Assembly: GCF_001625215.2 (NCBI RefSeq)
Contig: NC_030384.2
Location: 29,252,527 to 29,316,526, forward strand
Length of the DNA: 64,000 bases
From: Daucus carota subsp. sativus
Lineage: Eukaryota; Streptophyta; Magnoliopsida; Apiales; Apiaceae
Reading direction: 5' to 3'
Of the stretch, positions 45,867 to 57,046 are shown one piece after another; the stretch's first letter is position 1; each line of letters starts with the position of its first letter. The notes under the pieces were generated by a model, which had not been told where the DNA came from, ran no database searches, and was given only the letters and a program-made list of their open reading frames with translations. The position numbers and the translations under genes are program-made.

Positions 45867-48800
45867 TCATTGTTGGACAGGTTTCCACAAGGAGAGAGCA
45901 TAGATAACTCTTCCATTCCATCCCTGCAACATCCAATTGTTGTCTTCACGAACGAGAAACTTTTTGTTGTATTGCAGCCTAACCTTTCCTTGTACTTCAG
46001 CCAGGATCTCTCTTGGCAAAGGTGTCTGCATAAAACCAGCCTTCATGATCCTGGATGTCCACCGCTCGTACTTCTCCGGCCTCTCTACCCTTGCTGTTCC
46101 TTCGCAGGCTATGACGTTTATCGCGTCTTTTGCCAGCATTATCTGTTCTATAATCAATCTGCTTTTATCTTCATGAGCTAAAGTAGCCTCAAACATGTCC
46201 GAGAGGTTTGAGAAATGAGCTAAAGCATCTCGGAACCGTGCTTTAAAGAAGGCAGAATTGTAACTGCCGTTAAGTACCCCAAGGACCAGCAGCTCAGGAT
46301 TTATTCTCTTGATTAGTTTCAATACCACGTTTCGTGGACCACTTTCTAGAGCTGTCTCATCAGGCACTTGCCTTAACTTGTACAGACAATTGACGACCAG
46401 CCTTTCACCTTCGACGATCTTTAAATCTTCTAGCTGAATGGAATCCCATTTCTTCGCAATGCAGTTATACTCGAATGGGATGTTGAATCTCTTGCAATAG
46501 TCACTTAAACAAGTCCCTGTCTTTGCCACCCTCTTTGATGGCAGAAAACCAGGTTCTGGAAAATCAATTCCTGTGATGCGAAGATAAGGTGACCCGCCTG
46601 GTCTTACTGAAAATGCCTGGATGATACATGGCCATTGAAATCCATATGAAATGCCGAAATCAATAATGTGAAGCTTTGTTGCTCCCATGGTCTGTCTGTA
46701 GATAGCCTTGTTGGCGAATATGTTTGACATTCTCTGAAACGGGACTGCAGTAAAATACGACTGATAAGCTTTTAGCGTATCAGCAAATGATATTCCCATC
46801 ATACAACTATCTGCATATAGTGTTGTCCCGGTTCCATGTATTCGTGCCTCAATAGCAGTAGCAATGTAGTGTGCCAATCTCTGTGTTCCATCTCCGTGTG
46901 GTGAAGACTGGCTTCGAATTGTGCCAAGAGTTTGTTCAGCAGCCAAAATATCGCCATTTGATGCTGATGATGCACATTGAGTTAGAAGCCTTTTTAAGTC
47001 CACCAGTTGCCTTCTCTTGTCTTGAGGCTTCCTGCCTCTTGATACTTGCAGCACAGACTCCTTGGTTTGCCAAGTAGTATTGTAATCAGGGCAAAGTGAG
47101 ACCTTGTCTAACATGTCTGACAGGTCATCAATTTCTTCTTCAGAGGTTCTTGCCAATTGCTTGTTACTCTGTGTTTCTGGAAGGCAGTCATTAGTAGTAC
47201 TTAATTCTTCATGATGATGCTTCTTCCCCTTTGAAGCATTGTTGCTTGATGAGGCTGAAGAGGGTGAACTAGGGGGTACAAAATTATTCAAATAACATGA
47301 ATTAGTGGGAGAGGATTGTGGTTCACCTGGATTATGTATCTGATTGGATTCCGCCACATTTTCCAATGCAACAGTTGTGGTACTGTTAATGCAATTTTTA
47401 TGATAAGTACCGAGAGGATCATCAGTATTGACGTTTTGTTCCAGATTTTCATTCAAGGACTTCTCGGGAGCCTGGAATACTGACTCCTGCAACATGGACA
47501 CAAATTGATCATCTTCCATGAGCATTTGGATCAGATGATCAATATTGTTGCTTGAAGAGGCTGATGAGTGTGGATTAGGAGGAACAAAATCATTTGAATG
47601 ATGTGAATTAGTGGGAGAGGTTTGTGGTTCACCTGGATTTGGTATTTGATTGGATTCTATCACATTTTCTAATGCAGCTATAGAGGTGCTGTTAATGAAT
47701 TCTTCATGGTAAGTACCAATAGGATCATCAGAACTGACGTTTTGTTCCAGAATTTCAGAGGACTTCTCGGGAGCCTGGATAGCTGACTCATGGAACGTGG
47801 GCACATCTGGATCATCGTCCATGAGCATTGGGACAAGCGGATCAACATTGTTGCTTAAAGAGGCTGATGAGTGTGGATTAGGTAGAGTAAAATCATTTAA
47901 ATGATGTGAATTAGTGAGAGAGGTTTGTGGTTCACCTGGATTGGGTATATGACTGGATTCCATCATATTTTCGAATGCAACAGTAGTATTACTGTTAATG
48001 CACTTCTTTTGGTAAGTATAAATAGGATCATCAGAATTGATGTTTTGTACCAGAATTTCAGACAAGAACTTCTCGGGAGCCTGGATAGCTGATTCTTGGA
48101 ACATGGACACATTTTGATAATCTTTCATGAGCATTTGGACAAGAAGATCAACATTGTTGCTTGATGAGGCTGATGATTGTGGAATAGATGGAACAAAATC
48201 ATTTAAATGATCTGAATTAGTGGGAGAGGTTTGCGGTTCACCTGGATTTGGTATTTGACTGGATTCCACCACATTTTCTGGTGCAACTGTTGAAGTACTG
48301 TTAATGAATTCCTCATTGTAAGTACCCATAGTATCATCAGAACTGGCGTTTTGCTCATACAAGGACTTCTCGGGAGCCTGGATAGCTGACTCAGGGAGCT
48401 CGGGCACGTATTGTTCATCTTCCATGAGCATTTGGACAAGAGAATCAACATTGTTGCTTGAAGAGGCTGATGAGTGTGGGTTAGGTGGAGCAAAATCATT
48501 TAAATGATGTGAATTAATGAGGGAGGTTTGTGGTCCACCTGGACCTGGTATTTGACTGGATTCCACCATGTTTTCCAACTCAACAGTAGTAGTACTGTTA
48601 AGGCACTTTTTATGGTAAGTACAAAAAGGATCATCAGAACGGACCTTATCTTCATACAAGGACTTCTCGGGGACCTGGATAGCTGACTCATGGAACACAG
48701 ACAAATATTGATCATCTTCCATGGGCATTTGGACAAGACGATCAATATTGTTGCTTGAAGAGGCTGATGAGTGTGGAATAGATGGAACAAAATCATTTAA

Positions 48801-49100
48801 ATGATCTGAATCAGTGGGAGAGGTTTGCGTTTTACCTGGATTTGGTATTTGACTGGATTCCACCACATTTTCTGGTGCAACTCTTGAAGTACTGTTGATG
48901 AACTCTTCATGGCAAGTACCAACAGGATCATTATGTGGAGAATCACGGGAAGGGACCTTTCCATCTAGGACTTCATAAAAGGACTTCTCGGTAGCCTGGA
49001 TAGCAGACTCAGGGAACATGGGCACCTCTTGATTCTCTTCCATGAGAATTTGGTATATGTACATATGAACACTTTGAAAGTAGTCCCCTTCCAGCGACAT
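45867..49100 (-). CDS. GRAS transcription regulator, LISCL/SCL14-type, with six-fold repeated N terminus
   Basis: A single open frame of 1,077 aa, much longer than usual LISCL proteins (about 650-800 aa). The GRAS domain covers about residues 700-1077: leucine heptad I (VDLKRLLTQCASSAS), VHIID-type LHIIDFGISYGFQWP, the PFYRE region (LVVNCLY, FFKARFRDALAHFSNLSDMFE) and the SAW end (GWNGRVIYALSLWKP). GRAS-LISCL proteins are nuclear co-activators; SCL14 works with TGA factors in detoxification responses. Residues 20-621 are six repeats of about 100 aa, each opening with a form of M-E-D-D-Q...F-x-E-S-A-I-Q-A-P-E-K-S-L-Y-E. In other LISCL proteins this motif occurs once, in the activation region. 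The ATG at 49100 is chosen because the frame is open from it, with a TATA-like tatatata at about 49266-49275. Its 3' part is duplicated at 34912-35642. Confidence 0.93.
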   Translation of the reverse strand: MSLEGDYFQSVHMYIYQILMEENQEVPMFPESAIQATEKSFYEVLDGKVPSRDSPHNDPVGTCHEEFINSTSRVAPENVVESSQIPNPGKTQTSPTDSDHLNDFVPSIPHSSASSSNNIDRLVQMPMEDDQYLSVFHESAIQVPEKSLYEDKVRSDDPFCTYHKKCLNSTTTVELENMVESSQIPGPGGPQTSLINSHHLNDFAPPNPHSSASSSNNVDSLVQMLMEDEQYVPELPESAIQAPEKSLYEQNASSDDTMGTYNEEFINSTSTVAPENVVESSQIPNPGEPQTSPTNSDHLNDFVPSIPQSSASSSNNVDLLVQMLMKDYQNVSMFQESAIQAPEKFLSEILVQNINSDDPIYTYQKKCINSNTTVAFENMMESSHIPNPGEPQTSLTNSHHLNDFTLPNPHSSASLSNNVDPLVPMLMDDDPDVPTFHESAIQAPEKSSEILEQNVSSDDPIGTYHEEFINSTSIAALENVIESNQIPNPGEPQTSPTNSHHSNDFVPPNPHSSASSSNNIDHLIQMLMEDDQFVSMLQESVFQAPEKSLNENLEQNVNTDDPLGTYHKNCINSTTTVALENVAESNQIHNPGEPQSSPTNSCYLNNFVPPSSPSSASSSNNASKGKKHHHEELSTTNDCLPETQSNKQLARTSEEEIDDLSDMLDKVSLCPDYNTTWQTKESVLQVSRGRKPQDKRRQLVDLKRLLTQCASSASNGDILAAEQTLGTIRSQSSPHGDGTQRLAHYIATAIEARIHGTGTTLYADSCMMGISFADTLKAYQSYFTAVPFQRMSNIFANKAIYRQTMGATKLHIIDFGISYGFQWPCIIQAFSVRPGGSPYLRITGIDFPEPGFLPSKRVAKTGTCLSDYCKRFNIPFEYNCIAKKWDSIQLEDLKIVEGERLVVNCLYKLRQVPDETALESGPRNVVLKLIKRINPELLVLGVLNGSYNSAFFKARFRDALAHFSNLSDMFEATLAHEDKSRLIIEQIMLAKDAINVIACEGTARVERPEKYERWTSRIMKAGFMQTPLPREILAEVQGKVRLQYNKKFLVREDNNWMLQGWNGRVIYALSLWKPVQQ
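47238..49043 (-). repeat. Six in-frame coding repeats with a two-unit higher-order pattern
   Basis: Repeats start at 49043, 48722, 48425, 48128, 47822 and 47519 (residues 20, 127, 226, 325, 427, 528), with lengths 107, 99, 99, 102, 101 and about 94 aa. Repeats 1, 3 and 5 carry EEFINSTS. Repeats 2, 4 and 6 carry K(K/N)C(I/L)NSxTTV. This alternation implies that a dimer of about 200 aa was amplified after an initial duplication. Confidence 0.9.
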
Positions 49101-49265
49101 TTCCCTTGGTTTTTTAGGCTAATCTTTGCAGTCTCTTTGATCTCGAAGCTGTAATATTGATTGCAGGGTCTTTTTATTTTTTTGCCCTAATTATGATGGC
49201 AGGGGTTGAAATTTTTTTAGGTTGTGTACTGGTTTAGGTGTAATGAAGTGAGTCCATGGTAGACA

Positions 49266-49275
49266 CTATATATAA
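49266..49275 (-). promoter_or_regulatory. TATA box of the intact GRAS gene
   Basis: In minus sense gcttatatatagtg lies about 165 bp upstream of the ATG at 49100. There is no equivalent in unit A, because that copy lacks its 5' end. Confidence 0.5.
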
Positions 49276-51708
49276 GCAAACAATGTATAGGTCAAGAAAT
49301 TTGCTAATAAAATAAAATATTTTATTACTGATATTTTACTCTCAGCTACATGTAATAAGGTCTAGATTCACTGCACAAGATGAATCTGTCATTTCTGCCA
49401 GATGCATGTGTGGGGCAAATTAGCTTACCATGTTGACCGGAACGAAAATCACAATGGTCCTGGATAATGAGAATTGTTCACTGTGTATTTACCGAAAGTT
49501 CATGTGATCTTATTACAGAGTGCAGACAGCAAAACAAATTTTGGGAGGATGTGAATATTATATGATAAACCAAAAAAATATCCTCTCGGATACTGATATG
49601 AAGGTAGTTTTGATGGGGTTCGTGTCCTTATACGGAGTCTTAGTGTTGAAGAACTTATGATAGGAACAGGCATGTAGCTGCTGAATAGGTTTATATTATT
49701 TTAGTTTCGAATTGCAGCAAAAAAAATAATTGGAGATATGCTTTCCAGTAATTATGTACCTACTGTTAGGATTCTGATGAAGAAATACTGTTTACTTATC
49801 CTATTAATGACGGATAATTTGCTTAAGAATTATATTTGCCACTGGTGAGAAGTTATTTTGTGTAAATGTATATGTAAAGATATGTCCTTGCAGAGTGATA
49901 TATTGTTTTTCAGTATATACATATAATAGTGCAAATTCTGGTTCCCGTCTGCAATGGTTTTTGCATTTTTAGTAGTCCCGAATGTTATAATTTCAATTAG
50001 TCCTTATCAAAGTAGCCGTGTCCCTGTGTCAATACCCTAGATAACTCTGACCTCATAAATGTCACAGTTTGTTTAATTGAAGCAGTGATGTAGATGTGTA
50101 GCTTTTGATGAAATCTTGTACTAATATTCTGTGTTAGGTTAAGCATGAAAAGCGAAACCACATAACAATACCAGGTGGTATAGATATATGCACTTTGTGT
50201 GTTACTCTCAGCTGCAAGTAACGAGGCAGGCGGTTTCATCAGGTTTTAGACTTTTAGTTGTCTTCTGCTGATCAGAGACTGAAAAGACCTTGTATTTGCA
50301 TGATCACTCCGTATATGAATGTCTCTGTATGTACTATTTTTGGTGGCTAGCAGACAGGCATGTGCCTGCGATATGTAAACTGAAGACAGATGATGAAATT
50401 TATGGTTGTCGTCGATCCTTATTCATTGTAGTACAGTAGTACTCTAAGTTGAAGGCAAAGACCACAGTGATTCTATCCTTTGTTTTAGGACTTGAAGGAT
50501 TATTTTGAGTGAAATGTATGGGGACTAACTTTGAAATTTGTTCATAACAGCTATTACTGTCAGCTACAAGTAACAAGGTCTGGATTATCAGAAAAAACAG
50601 AATTTGTCATTTCTGCAAAATGCATAGGTGGGAATGAGAAAATAAATCTACTTGCTTGCCATCTTGATCAATCCATGAAAATATTAATTATGCAGTCAAG
50701 AAAAATCTCTCTGACAGTAATATCAAGGAGATGAAAGTAGTGCTGGATTTGTGTCCTTAGAGTTTTAACATCAAAGAAATTACATTAGAATTACAAGCAA
50801 GCATGATGTAGGAGAATTCTTAGTGTGTATTGAGGATTAACGCTTGCCTTTTATTTGCTTCCATATGACGTCAGAGTAGCTGGTGATTAGGTTTTTATTT
50901 AATTTCACAATATTGCAGCAAAGTATAATGAAAAACATACCTGCATGAAAAACAGCCCAAGGTATCTTTGTGCTCATATGACATTTAGTTATTCAGTTGT
51001 TTAGGGTCAGATTCTGATATTATTGTGATTAGATTAAGCATGAAAAGTGAAACAAGGGTAGTAAAATAGCACATGATATCTGCAGGTACATGAAAATTCA
51101 TATTTGTTTGTTACTTTCAGATACTAGTAACGAGCAGAACTAATTGATCGATAAATCTTTTGGTGGCTGCCTGTGAAGACCTCTTATATTGTCGATGCTC
51201 ATCCTTTGTACTAGACTACGAGTACTTTCGAGTCCAGGAGAAGACAAGAAATGACAGGGCATGAAATTCATGGTTGTCGATGTTATCCATTATAGTACTC
51301 GTCAAGTCGAATGAAAACAACAGCAAACAGGCGCGTAGTCTGAGAAAAAAAACCAGTAGTCATTTTAAAATGCACTATTATCCACCTTGTGCAGTGTATA
51401 AAACCAGACCACAATAATTCTGTGCTTAGTTTTAGGACTTAATGGATCATTTTGAGTGCAATGTGTAGGACTCATTTTGAAGAATCTTGCAGTACAGCTG
51501 TTTCTGTCAGCTAAGAGTTGAGAGAGCAGAATTTGTCATTTTTGTTTTGAAGAAAAATCCTCTCTGACAGAATCCTCTACTGAGTCTTAGCGTCGAAGAA
51601 ACTATAATAGAAGTACAGGCATGTAGCTGGTGAATACGTCTGTCATTTAAAATTTTACTTTGAACAGTAAACATTCTTAGAATTAGAATAGCTTACATCC
51701 TTGTCAAA

Positions 51709-51955
51709 GTATCTGTAATCCGATGTTAGGAATAAAATACAACGTTCCCTTCTAATTAATGCAGATGATCACACTCAAAATATATAAAACGCTGAAATCT
51801 ACGAGGAATTCACTCAAGGACACCATTAATATATCTGTATTCCGATGTTAGGAATAAAACACATAACCTTCTAACACAGATGATCACACTCAAAAAAAAT
51901 ATATAATGTTGAAATTAAATTCACTAGAAATTCACTTAAGGACACCATCAAAGTA
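51709..51955. repeat. Two tandem copies of about 125 bp
   Basis: Both copies contain ccgatgttaggaataaaa, cagatgatcacactcaaaa and ttcactNaaggacaccat. They lie inside the third unit of the larger block. Confidence 0.65.
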
Positions 51956-51989
51956 TATGCATCGTGATTTCTTCGGACATTTAGTGTTG

Positions 51990-52440
51990 TAGGGTTTGAA
52001 AGCTTAAACCATAGCTACATAACACAGGATTCGATTCGAAACGGGGAACGAAATCAGATACGCGGAACATTAGTATTAGTGAATCCGGTACGACGGAACG
52101 TATGTGTACGATTAATCCTTCTAAAAAGAATTCTATAATCATATATGTTCCATTATAATATACAATTTTAGTTGATAATTTATACATTTATAATTTTTTT
52201 AAGGAAAAAGATATTGAATAACAAATAGAAGTACACATTTATTGATAAAATAAACTACTTATCATATGACATAGACATGGATTTATTGTTCAGAACAAGA
52301 ATGAAGTGTGTTCTTGCTGGTCGTCACTTCCGGCGATTTGGGTTGTGACCCCGAACGTTTCCGTTCGCGTTCGCTCCCGTATCGGATACGAATAATCTGG
52401 ATAGCGGTACATGGCACCTTATAACTATGGCTTAAACAGT
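51990..52440. mobile_element. MITE-like element with short inverted ends
   Basis: The left end (cttaaaccatagctacataa) and the reversed right end (gtttaagccatagttataag) match imperfectly, and inward ggatacgaataatc and attcgattcg also echo each other. No certain target-site duplication was seen. Confidence 0.4.
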
Positions 52441-52775
52441 GTACTAGCTGGATTAAGCATGAAAAAGTGGTACCAGGGTGGTAAACTAAAATAGCACTAG
52501 TACTCTATTAGCACACAATAATGTCTGCTGCAGGTTGCATTTTGTTTGTTACTGTGAGCTACAAGTAACGAGGTCAGGGGGAATCAAATAAGATTATAGA
52601 TCCTTTTGTTTTCTTCTGGTGACCGCCTGATCAAAAGACCTGCAGAATCATGCATGCGTTTATACATTAGAGTGTGTGTTGTGGCGGTTGCATAACACTT
52701 AGACCTCCAGGCTTCAATACTTACAATGATACTTACAATGATCATGAAATTTAGACTTTTCCATCCTTATTCTTT

Positions 52776-52884
52776 TTTATACATAGTTTTAATTGAATTC
52801 GAGTAATTCGAAACAGAGAGTAGTATAAAGTTTATACTACTCTCTGTTTCAAATTACTCGAATTCAATTAAAACTATGTATAAA
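52776..52884. repeat. Near-perfect 109-bp palindrome
   Basis: Arms 52776-52829 and 52831-52884 are reverse complements with about one mismatch (ttcgaaacagag against ctctgtttcaaa) and a single-base spacer. The centre (actactctctgtttc) resembles Stowaway-type ends placed head to head. Its transcript would form a long hairpin. Confidence 0.8.
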
Positions 52885-53538
52885 AGTCAAAAATATAGTA
52901 TTCTTTCTTTTGCCAAAGTACACGCTTTTTGAGTCGAGGAGAACACCAAAAAAAAAAAAAAAACAGAAAACCTCAATAATTTGACTTTTTCTTTGCCACA
53001 ATAATTTGACATGTTTAGAATAATTAATTTATAAATCTATCATCATTAAATTAACCTATATTTTCTGATGGATTTCATTTACTTATAGCTTCATGTGTAG
53101 ATTTTGAAAAAGAAAACCTAAAAGTAGGAGTTACTAAAATTTAAGGTTTGTTAAAATTTATTGATTTAGTAAAATCTAAATAATACACTTAAAATGTAAA
53201 TACTAATTAATTAATAGTATCTCTTTATATCTCATTTTCATCAAAAATTATAGCTATTAATATTAAATGTAATATCTTATTTAAATTTAAGTTCTCAAAT
53301 ATCAAGTTAAAATTCTGGGTCTAATTTTGATATCATAAACTAAAAGATGAATACTAGTTTTTAAAAAATTAATTTTGTAGTTGTGATTATATAAATAAAT
53401 AAATTTTAAAAAAATTATTGCAAAATGAGAGCAATTTTTTAATATGACTGTGACCCTCACAAAAAAATATTTGATCATCTGTATATTTCGCTAGCAGTAA
53501 AAGTAATAAGAGATATGCTCTTGACGGTGATAATACTT

Positions 53539-53965
53539 TTAATAAAAAGAATGTTTGATAAGACTTGACAGAAAGAATGTTTGATAAAGACATAGGGTAC
53601 GTTGCACGCTGATTTATAAAAAAGAATGTTTAGGGTTGCAGGCTAACAGAAATAATGTTCAGAGTTATTAGTTGATGGAAAGAATGTATAAGGTTGCAGT
53701 TGAAGGAAAGAATGTATAAGGTTGCAGCTGACACAAAGATAAAGAGATATGTTGCACGCTGATTCATAAAAGAGAATGTTTAGGGTTGCAGGCTAACAGA
53801 AAAAATGTCCAGGGTTATTCACTGATGGAAAGAATGTATAAAGTTGCGGCAGAAAGAATGTTCAGGGTTATTGGAAGGAATGTACATGTTTGCAGCTGAT
53901 CCTGAAAGAAAAAATGTTTGATAAGGATATAGGGTTGCAGACTGATAAAACAGAATGTTCTCAAG
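53539..53965. repeat. Minisatellite with GAATGT...GGTTGCAG units
   Basis: About 14 imperfect units of roughly 27-30 bp built on gaatgtNtagggttgcagNtgata. A longer unit of about 165 bp is itself repeated (from 53590 and from 53752, both with gttgcacgctgatt-ataaaa). Confidence 0.7.
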
Positions 53966-53984
53966 GATCTTTAATAGCAAATAC

Positions 53985-54360
53985 CTGATACAAAGAAGTC
54001 TTAATCATCACCTGCTAAATCATTTACAGAAGTAACCATAGCCGTAAAAACACCATCACTTCATAAATAGAGAATAGTCTTGAGTAGAATCTTGAAAATC
54101 TAATTCAACAAGATGTTTACTCATGAATATATTGTCCAGCTGCTCCTCTCAGACCATAAATAGACCTGGTTGGCTTACAAACATAACTATGAGCATTATA
54201 TCCTGCTCATATCCATGAGGAAACATATACGATTCTTTCAATATATCAGGCAGAAAAGTATTATTGATATCTAGATGCTTAACAGACCAGTCATCAATAA
54301 ATCTGATAAAAATATTATTGATATCTAGATGTTAAATAGACCCCTCATCAATAAATCTGA
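53985..54360 (-). mobile_element. Ty1/copia fossil, reverse-transcriptase part
   Basis: A short, heavily decayed copia remnant on the minus strand, recognised by WSVKHLDINNTFLPD in the reverse-transcriptase region. It is broken many times over, has no LTRs, and is probably old. A short local repeat (attattgatatctagatg) lies at its upper-coordinate edge. Confidence 0.6.
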
Positions 54361-56230
54361 TATCATTTATTATACTTTGTAAAGATCTTAAAAATAAAGT
54401 TTTAAAAATAGAGTCGCAGACTTATGGAAAGATGTTTTATCCCACTACTCCATAAGTGCACATGGCAACCCCAACACAGTAGCACAAGATGGTGTTGCAT
54501 AAACTAGTACACAAGGCCTTACAGATTACAGACGTAAGACAACACTTACAAATTACTCAACACTTTGTAGTTTGTACAAATTACTCAACACTAACCTAAG
54601 ACATATAAAGACAACACTTTGTACAAATTACTCAACACTTTTTACAAAATTACAAAATACTCACTGACAGAAAAAGTTTAACTCATAAATGTTTCATCAT
54701 TTATTTTTGTCAGCTAGGTAGCTACATACATGTAAACCACCTAAAATAAAAATATGTTTCTAAGCTCAAGAAAGTTGATCATATAATTTCTTCCACTTTC
54801 AAAAAATTTAGTTTTCAAATTTTAAAATTACTTGTTTCTATGAGAAGGAATACCCAATTTTATTAAAAATAATTATCTTAAGAAAATACTAATATCTAAA
54901 AAAAATAGAAAATATCAAAATAACCATAATTCTCTAGAGAGTAATAACAAAAAAAACTAAACTTACTAGAAAATATATTTTTTTCATTAAAAATAACGCA
55001 AAAAATATCCTTATATAATAATTAATATATAAAAATAATAAATGCTTAGCAAAATTAAAGTGCTAAAAAGAGGACAAAGAGGTTATTCTGAATGTTGTTA
55101 AAAGAAAGTGAAGATTCTTATTTATTGATTAAATTATATTTAACTCAGTGTTTATTAAATATTTATAATGAATTCTCAATTGTTACAAAATATATATATT
55201 TATTCTTGCATTCAAATTAATTTAAGGGGAATTATCTGCACACAATCCTGCCTATTCCCCTGTTTTTTAAAATAATTTTTCCCGTTAATTGGTAAACTTT
55301 TTTTAAAATCTGACTTCACCATATTTTTCTATATTTCTTAACGATCAATTTGCATACCATATTTGATATGTTTCCACGAAATTTTACAAAAAAAATATTT
55401 AGTTTTTAGTTTGTATTTTAAGAGTGGTTTGTAGTGGGGTAATATTATATATATGGATATATATATATGGATTCCAAAGATGAGGTTGAAAATGACATTT
55501 GAAAATTAGAACTTTGAAATCAGGATTTGTAGTTGCATATATGTTGCATATTCAATCACAGTATTTTTGAAAATATTTTAGAGAAGATAGTATTTTTGAA
55601 AATAAGATTGGAGAAGGTAGTATTTTTTAAAATAAGATTGAAAACGTGATTATGGATAAAAAAAGCCCTTAATTTAATCTAATCAGATTCAACTGTTACA
55701 ATATATATAATATATATTCAAACAATAATGATTTTAAATTTAATTTTCAAATTTAAATAACATAATTAATTAATTTAATAAATTTAATAAATAAATAATA
55801 AAACATTCGCCTATCACACTTCAACCCGCACAAGTGTCAGATACACAACAACACTATATACCCTCCTCCACATTTACTCATTCCAAACTATTTCATGTTC
55901 CCCATAGTTTCTCTATAAATTACACTAAAATAAATTTTTATATCCAAAAGGGATAATTTGAGTTCTAATTATAATGAACAATTAATCTCCTATCATCAGA
56001 ATTCATAAATTATATCAAGAGTATAATATAATTATAATCTAAAATCTTAATTTCTCCAACATATATTATACATGAGTATTTTTTATTTTTTTTAGCATAT
56101 GTTGAAAATGCTAAAATTCTGATACTTATAAAAATCTTACAAACTTTCTGTTACTAAATGACCTATCTTGTTTGATTGGTTAAAAATCAATTATATAGAA
56201 ATATTACAAGGGATTATTAATATTTCACCG
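54361..56230. other. AT-rich intergenic DNA with small tandem repeats
   Basis: Direct repeats of about 22 bp (ttgtacaaattactcaacac) lie at 54550-54650, and three copies of about 37 bp (gtatttttgaaaataagatt) at 55558-55645. No gene was seen. The end of this stretch is the promoter side of the RNFT-like gene. Confidence 0.45.
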
Positions 56231-57046
56231 ATTCATGAAAACCCCTCGAATACAAAACAAAAAAAATATTATCTCCGTCTCCCGCTCTGTGTCTAGCTTT
56301 GGGGCCAGAAAGGGGGTGCTGACGAATAAGGTCCTTCATCTACGTCTCATCTCCGTCTCCCTTCACCTCTCCATTTTTTCAACGTATTTTTTCTACACTT
56401 TGCTTCCTCAATACCCCCATTTTCTTTTTCTTAATTTCTTCTCATTCATATACATATTTTGTGCATGCATGAAATCTTGTACCGTGTAGGCCTCGTATTT
56501 CATAATGATGTTTTGTTGTTTTTTTATCTGTATATATGATGAAAAACAACAAACGGTTAAGGTATTAATATCGAAATGTCTGAATAATTAGACATGTTCT
56601 TTGATGTTGACTATATTTTGTGCATGTCAAATATTTTCATAGCCCGTATGTTTATGTATTGATTATCGAATAAGACTTCAACTCTCGACCCAAAAATGAA
56701 AATGGATATTCACCAGGCTACGATGTTAGGATAACGAGGAATAATGTTTATAGCTATGCACAATACCATACTTTAACAAATGTATATGATTTTTCTGCAT
56801 TATTCTGTTTCCATCGAAAAATTTGATGCCTGGTTGTTACTGACTAGTTCATAATATTGCTAACATGAATGCTTGCAGATTTTGAAGAAGAAGAAGATAA
56901 ATAGGTATTGAATGAAAACAGTTGATAACAGCAGCTTCCTTATTCTAACAATGCTTGCTGCTGTGAAACAGTTTGTTCTGTTACTCTCTTAATCTAGGCT
57001 GACTTGAATATAGCTGAAATTTTTGGAGATTAGGCTTTGTTTGAGA
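56231..57046 (+). promoter_or_regulatory. 5' leader and UTR intron of the RNFT-like gene
   Basis: A pyrimidine-rich stretch at about 56260-56480 looks like a plant 5' UTR exon. A good acceptor (gcttgcag) at 56879 precedes an exon running into the ATG at 57047. A SINE-like piece in minus sense (about 56670-56735) lies in the presumed intron. Leader boundaries are tentative. Confidence 0.4.

Larger units (their letters stand above)
35643..46579. repeat. Segmental tandem duplication, unit B
   Basis: Second copy of the block described at 26865-35642. It runs from the junction through a copia remnant, eIF3i copy B, the HAKAI-like copy B and the 3' part of the intact GRAS gene. Homology to A ends at gtgatgc within that gene. 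It is about 2.2 kb longer than A, largely through two hAT elements, a Harbinger element and more copia sequence, offset by lack of the A Helitron. Confidence 0.92.
49320..52640. repeat. Diverged triplicated non-coding block upstream of the GRAS gene
   Basis: Two sequence types alternate three times. Type Y (tcagctac-agtaa-aaggtct, gaatttgtcatttctg, then tagtgttgaagaa and aggcatgtagct) lies near 49330-49700, 50545-50930 and 51490-51640. Type X (ggattaagcatgaaaa, then cagctgcaagtaacgagg and a gacc end) lies near 50130-50300, 51030-51185 and 52445-52640. The copies are diverged and hold no common reading frame. Function is unknown. Confidence 0.6.

Noticed and set aside
48203-48796. Two 98-codon frames inside the GRAS repeat array
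   Set aside because: Alternative-frame shadows of neighbouring repeats; they resemble each other only because the repeats do.
53539-53965. CRISPR-like array
   Set aside because: This is nuclear plant DNA, the units are imperfect, and there are no unique spacers of constant length. It is a minisatellite.
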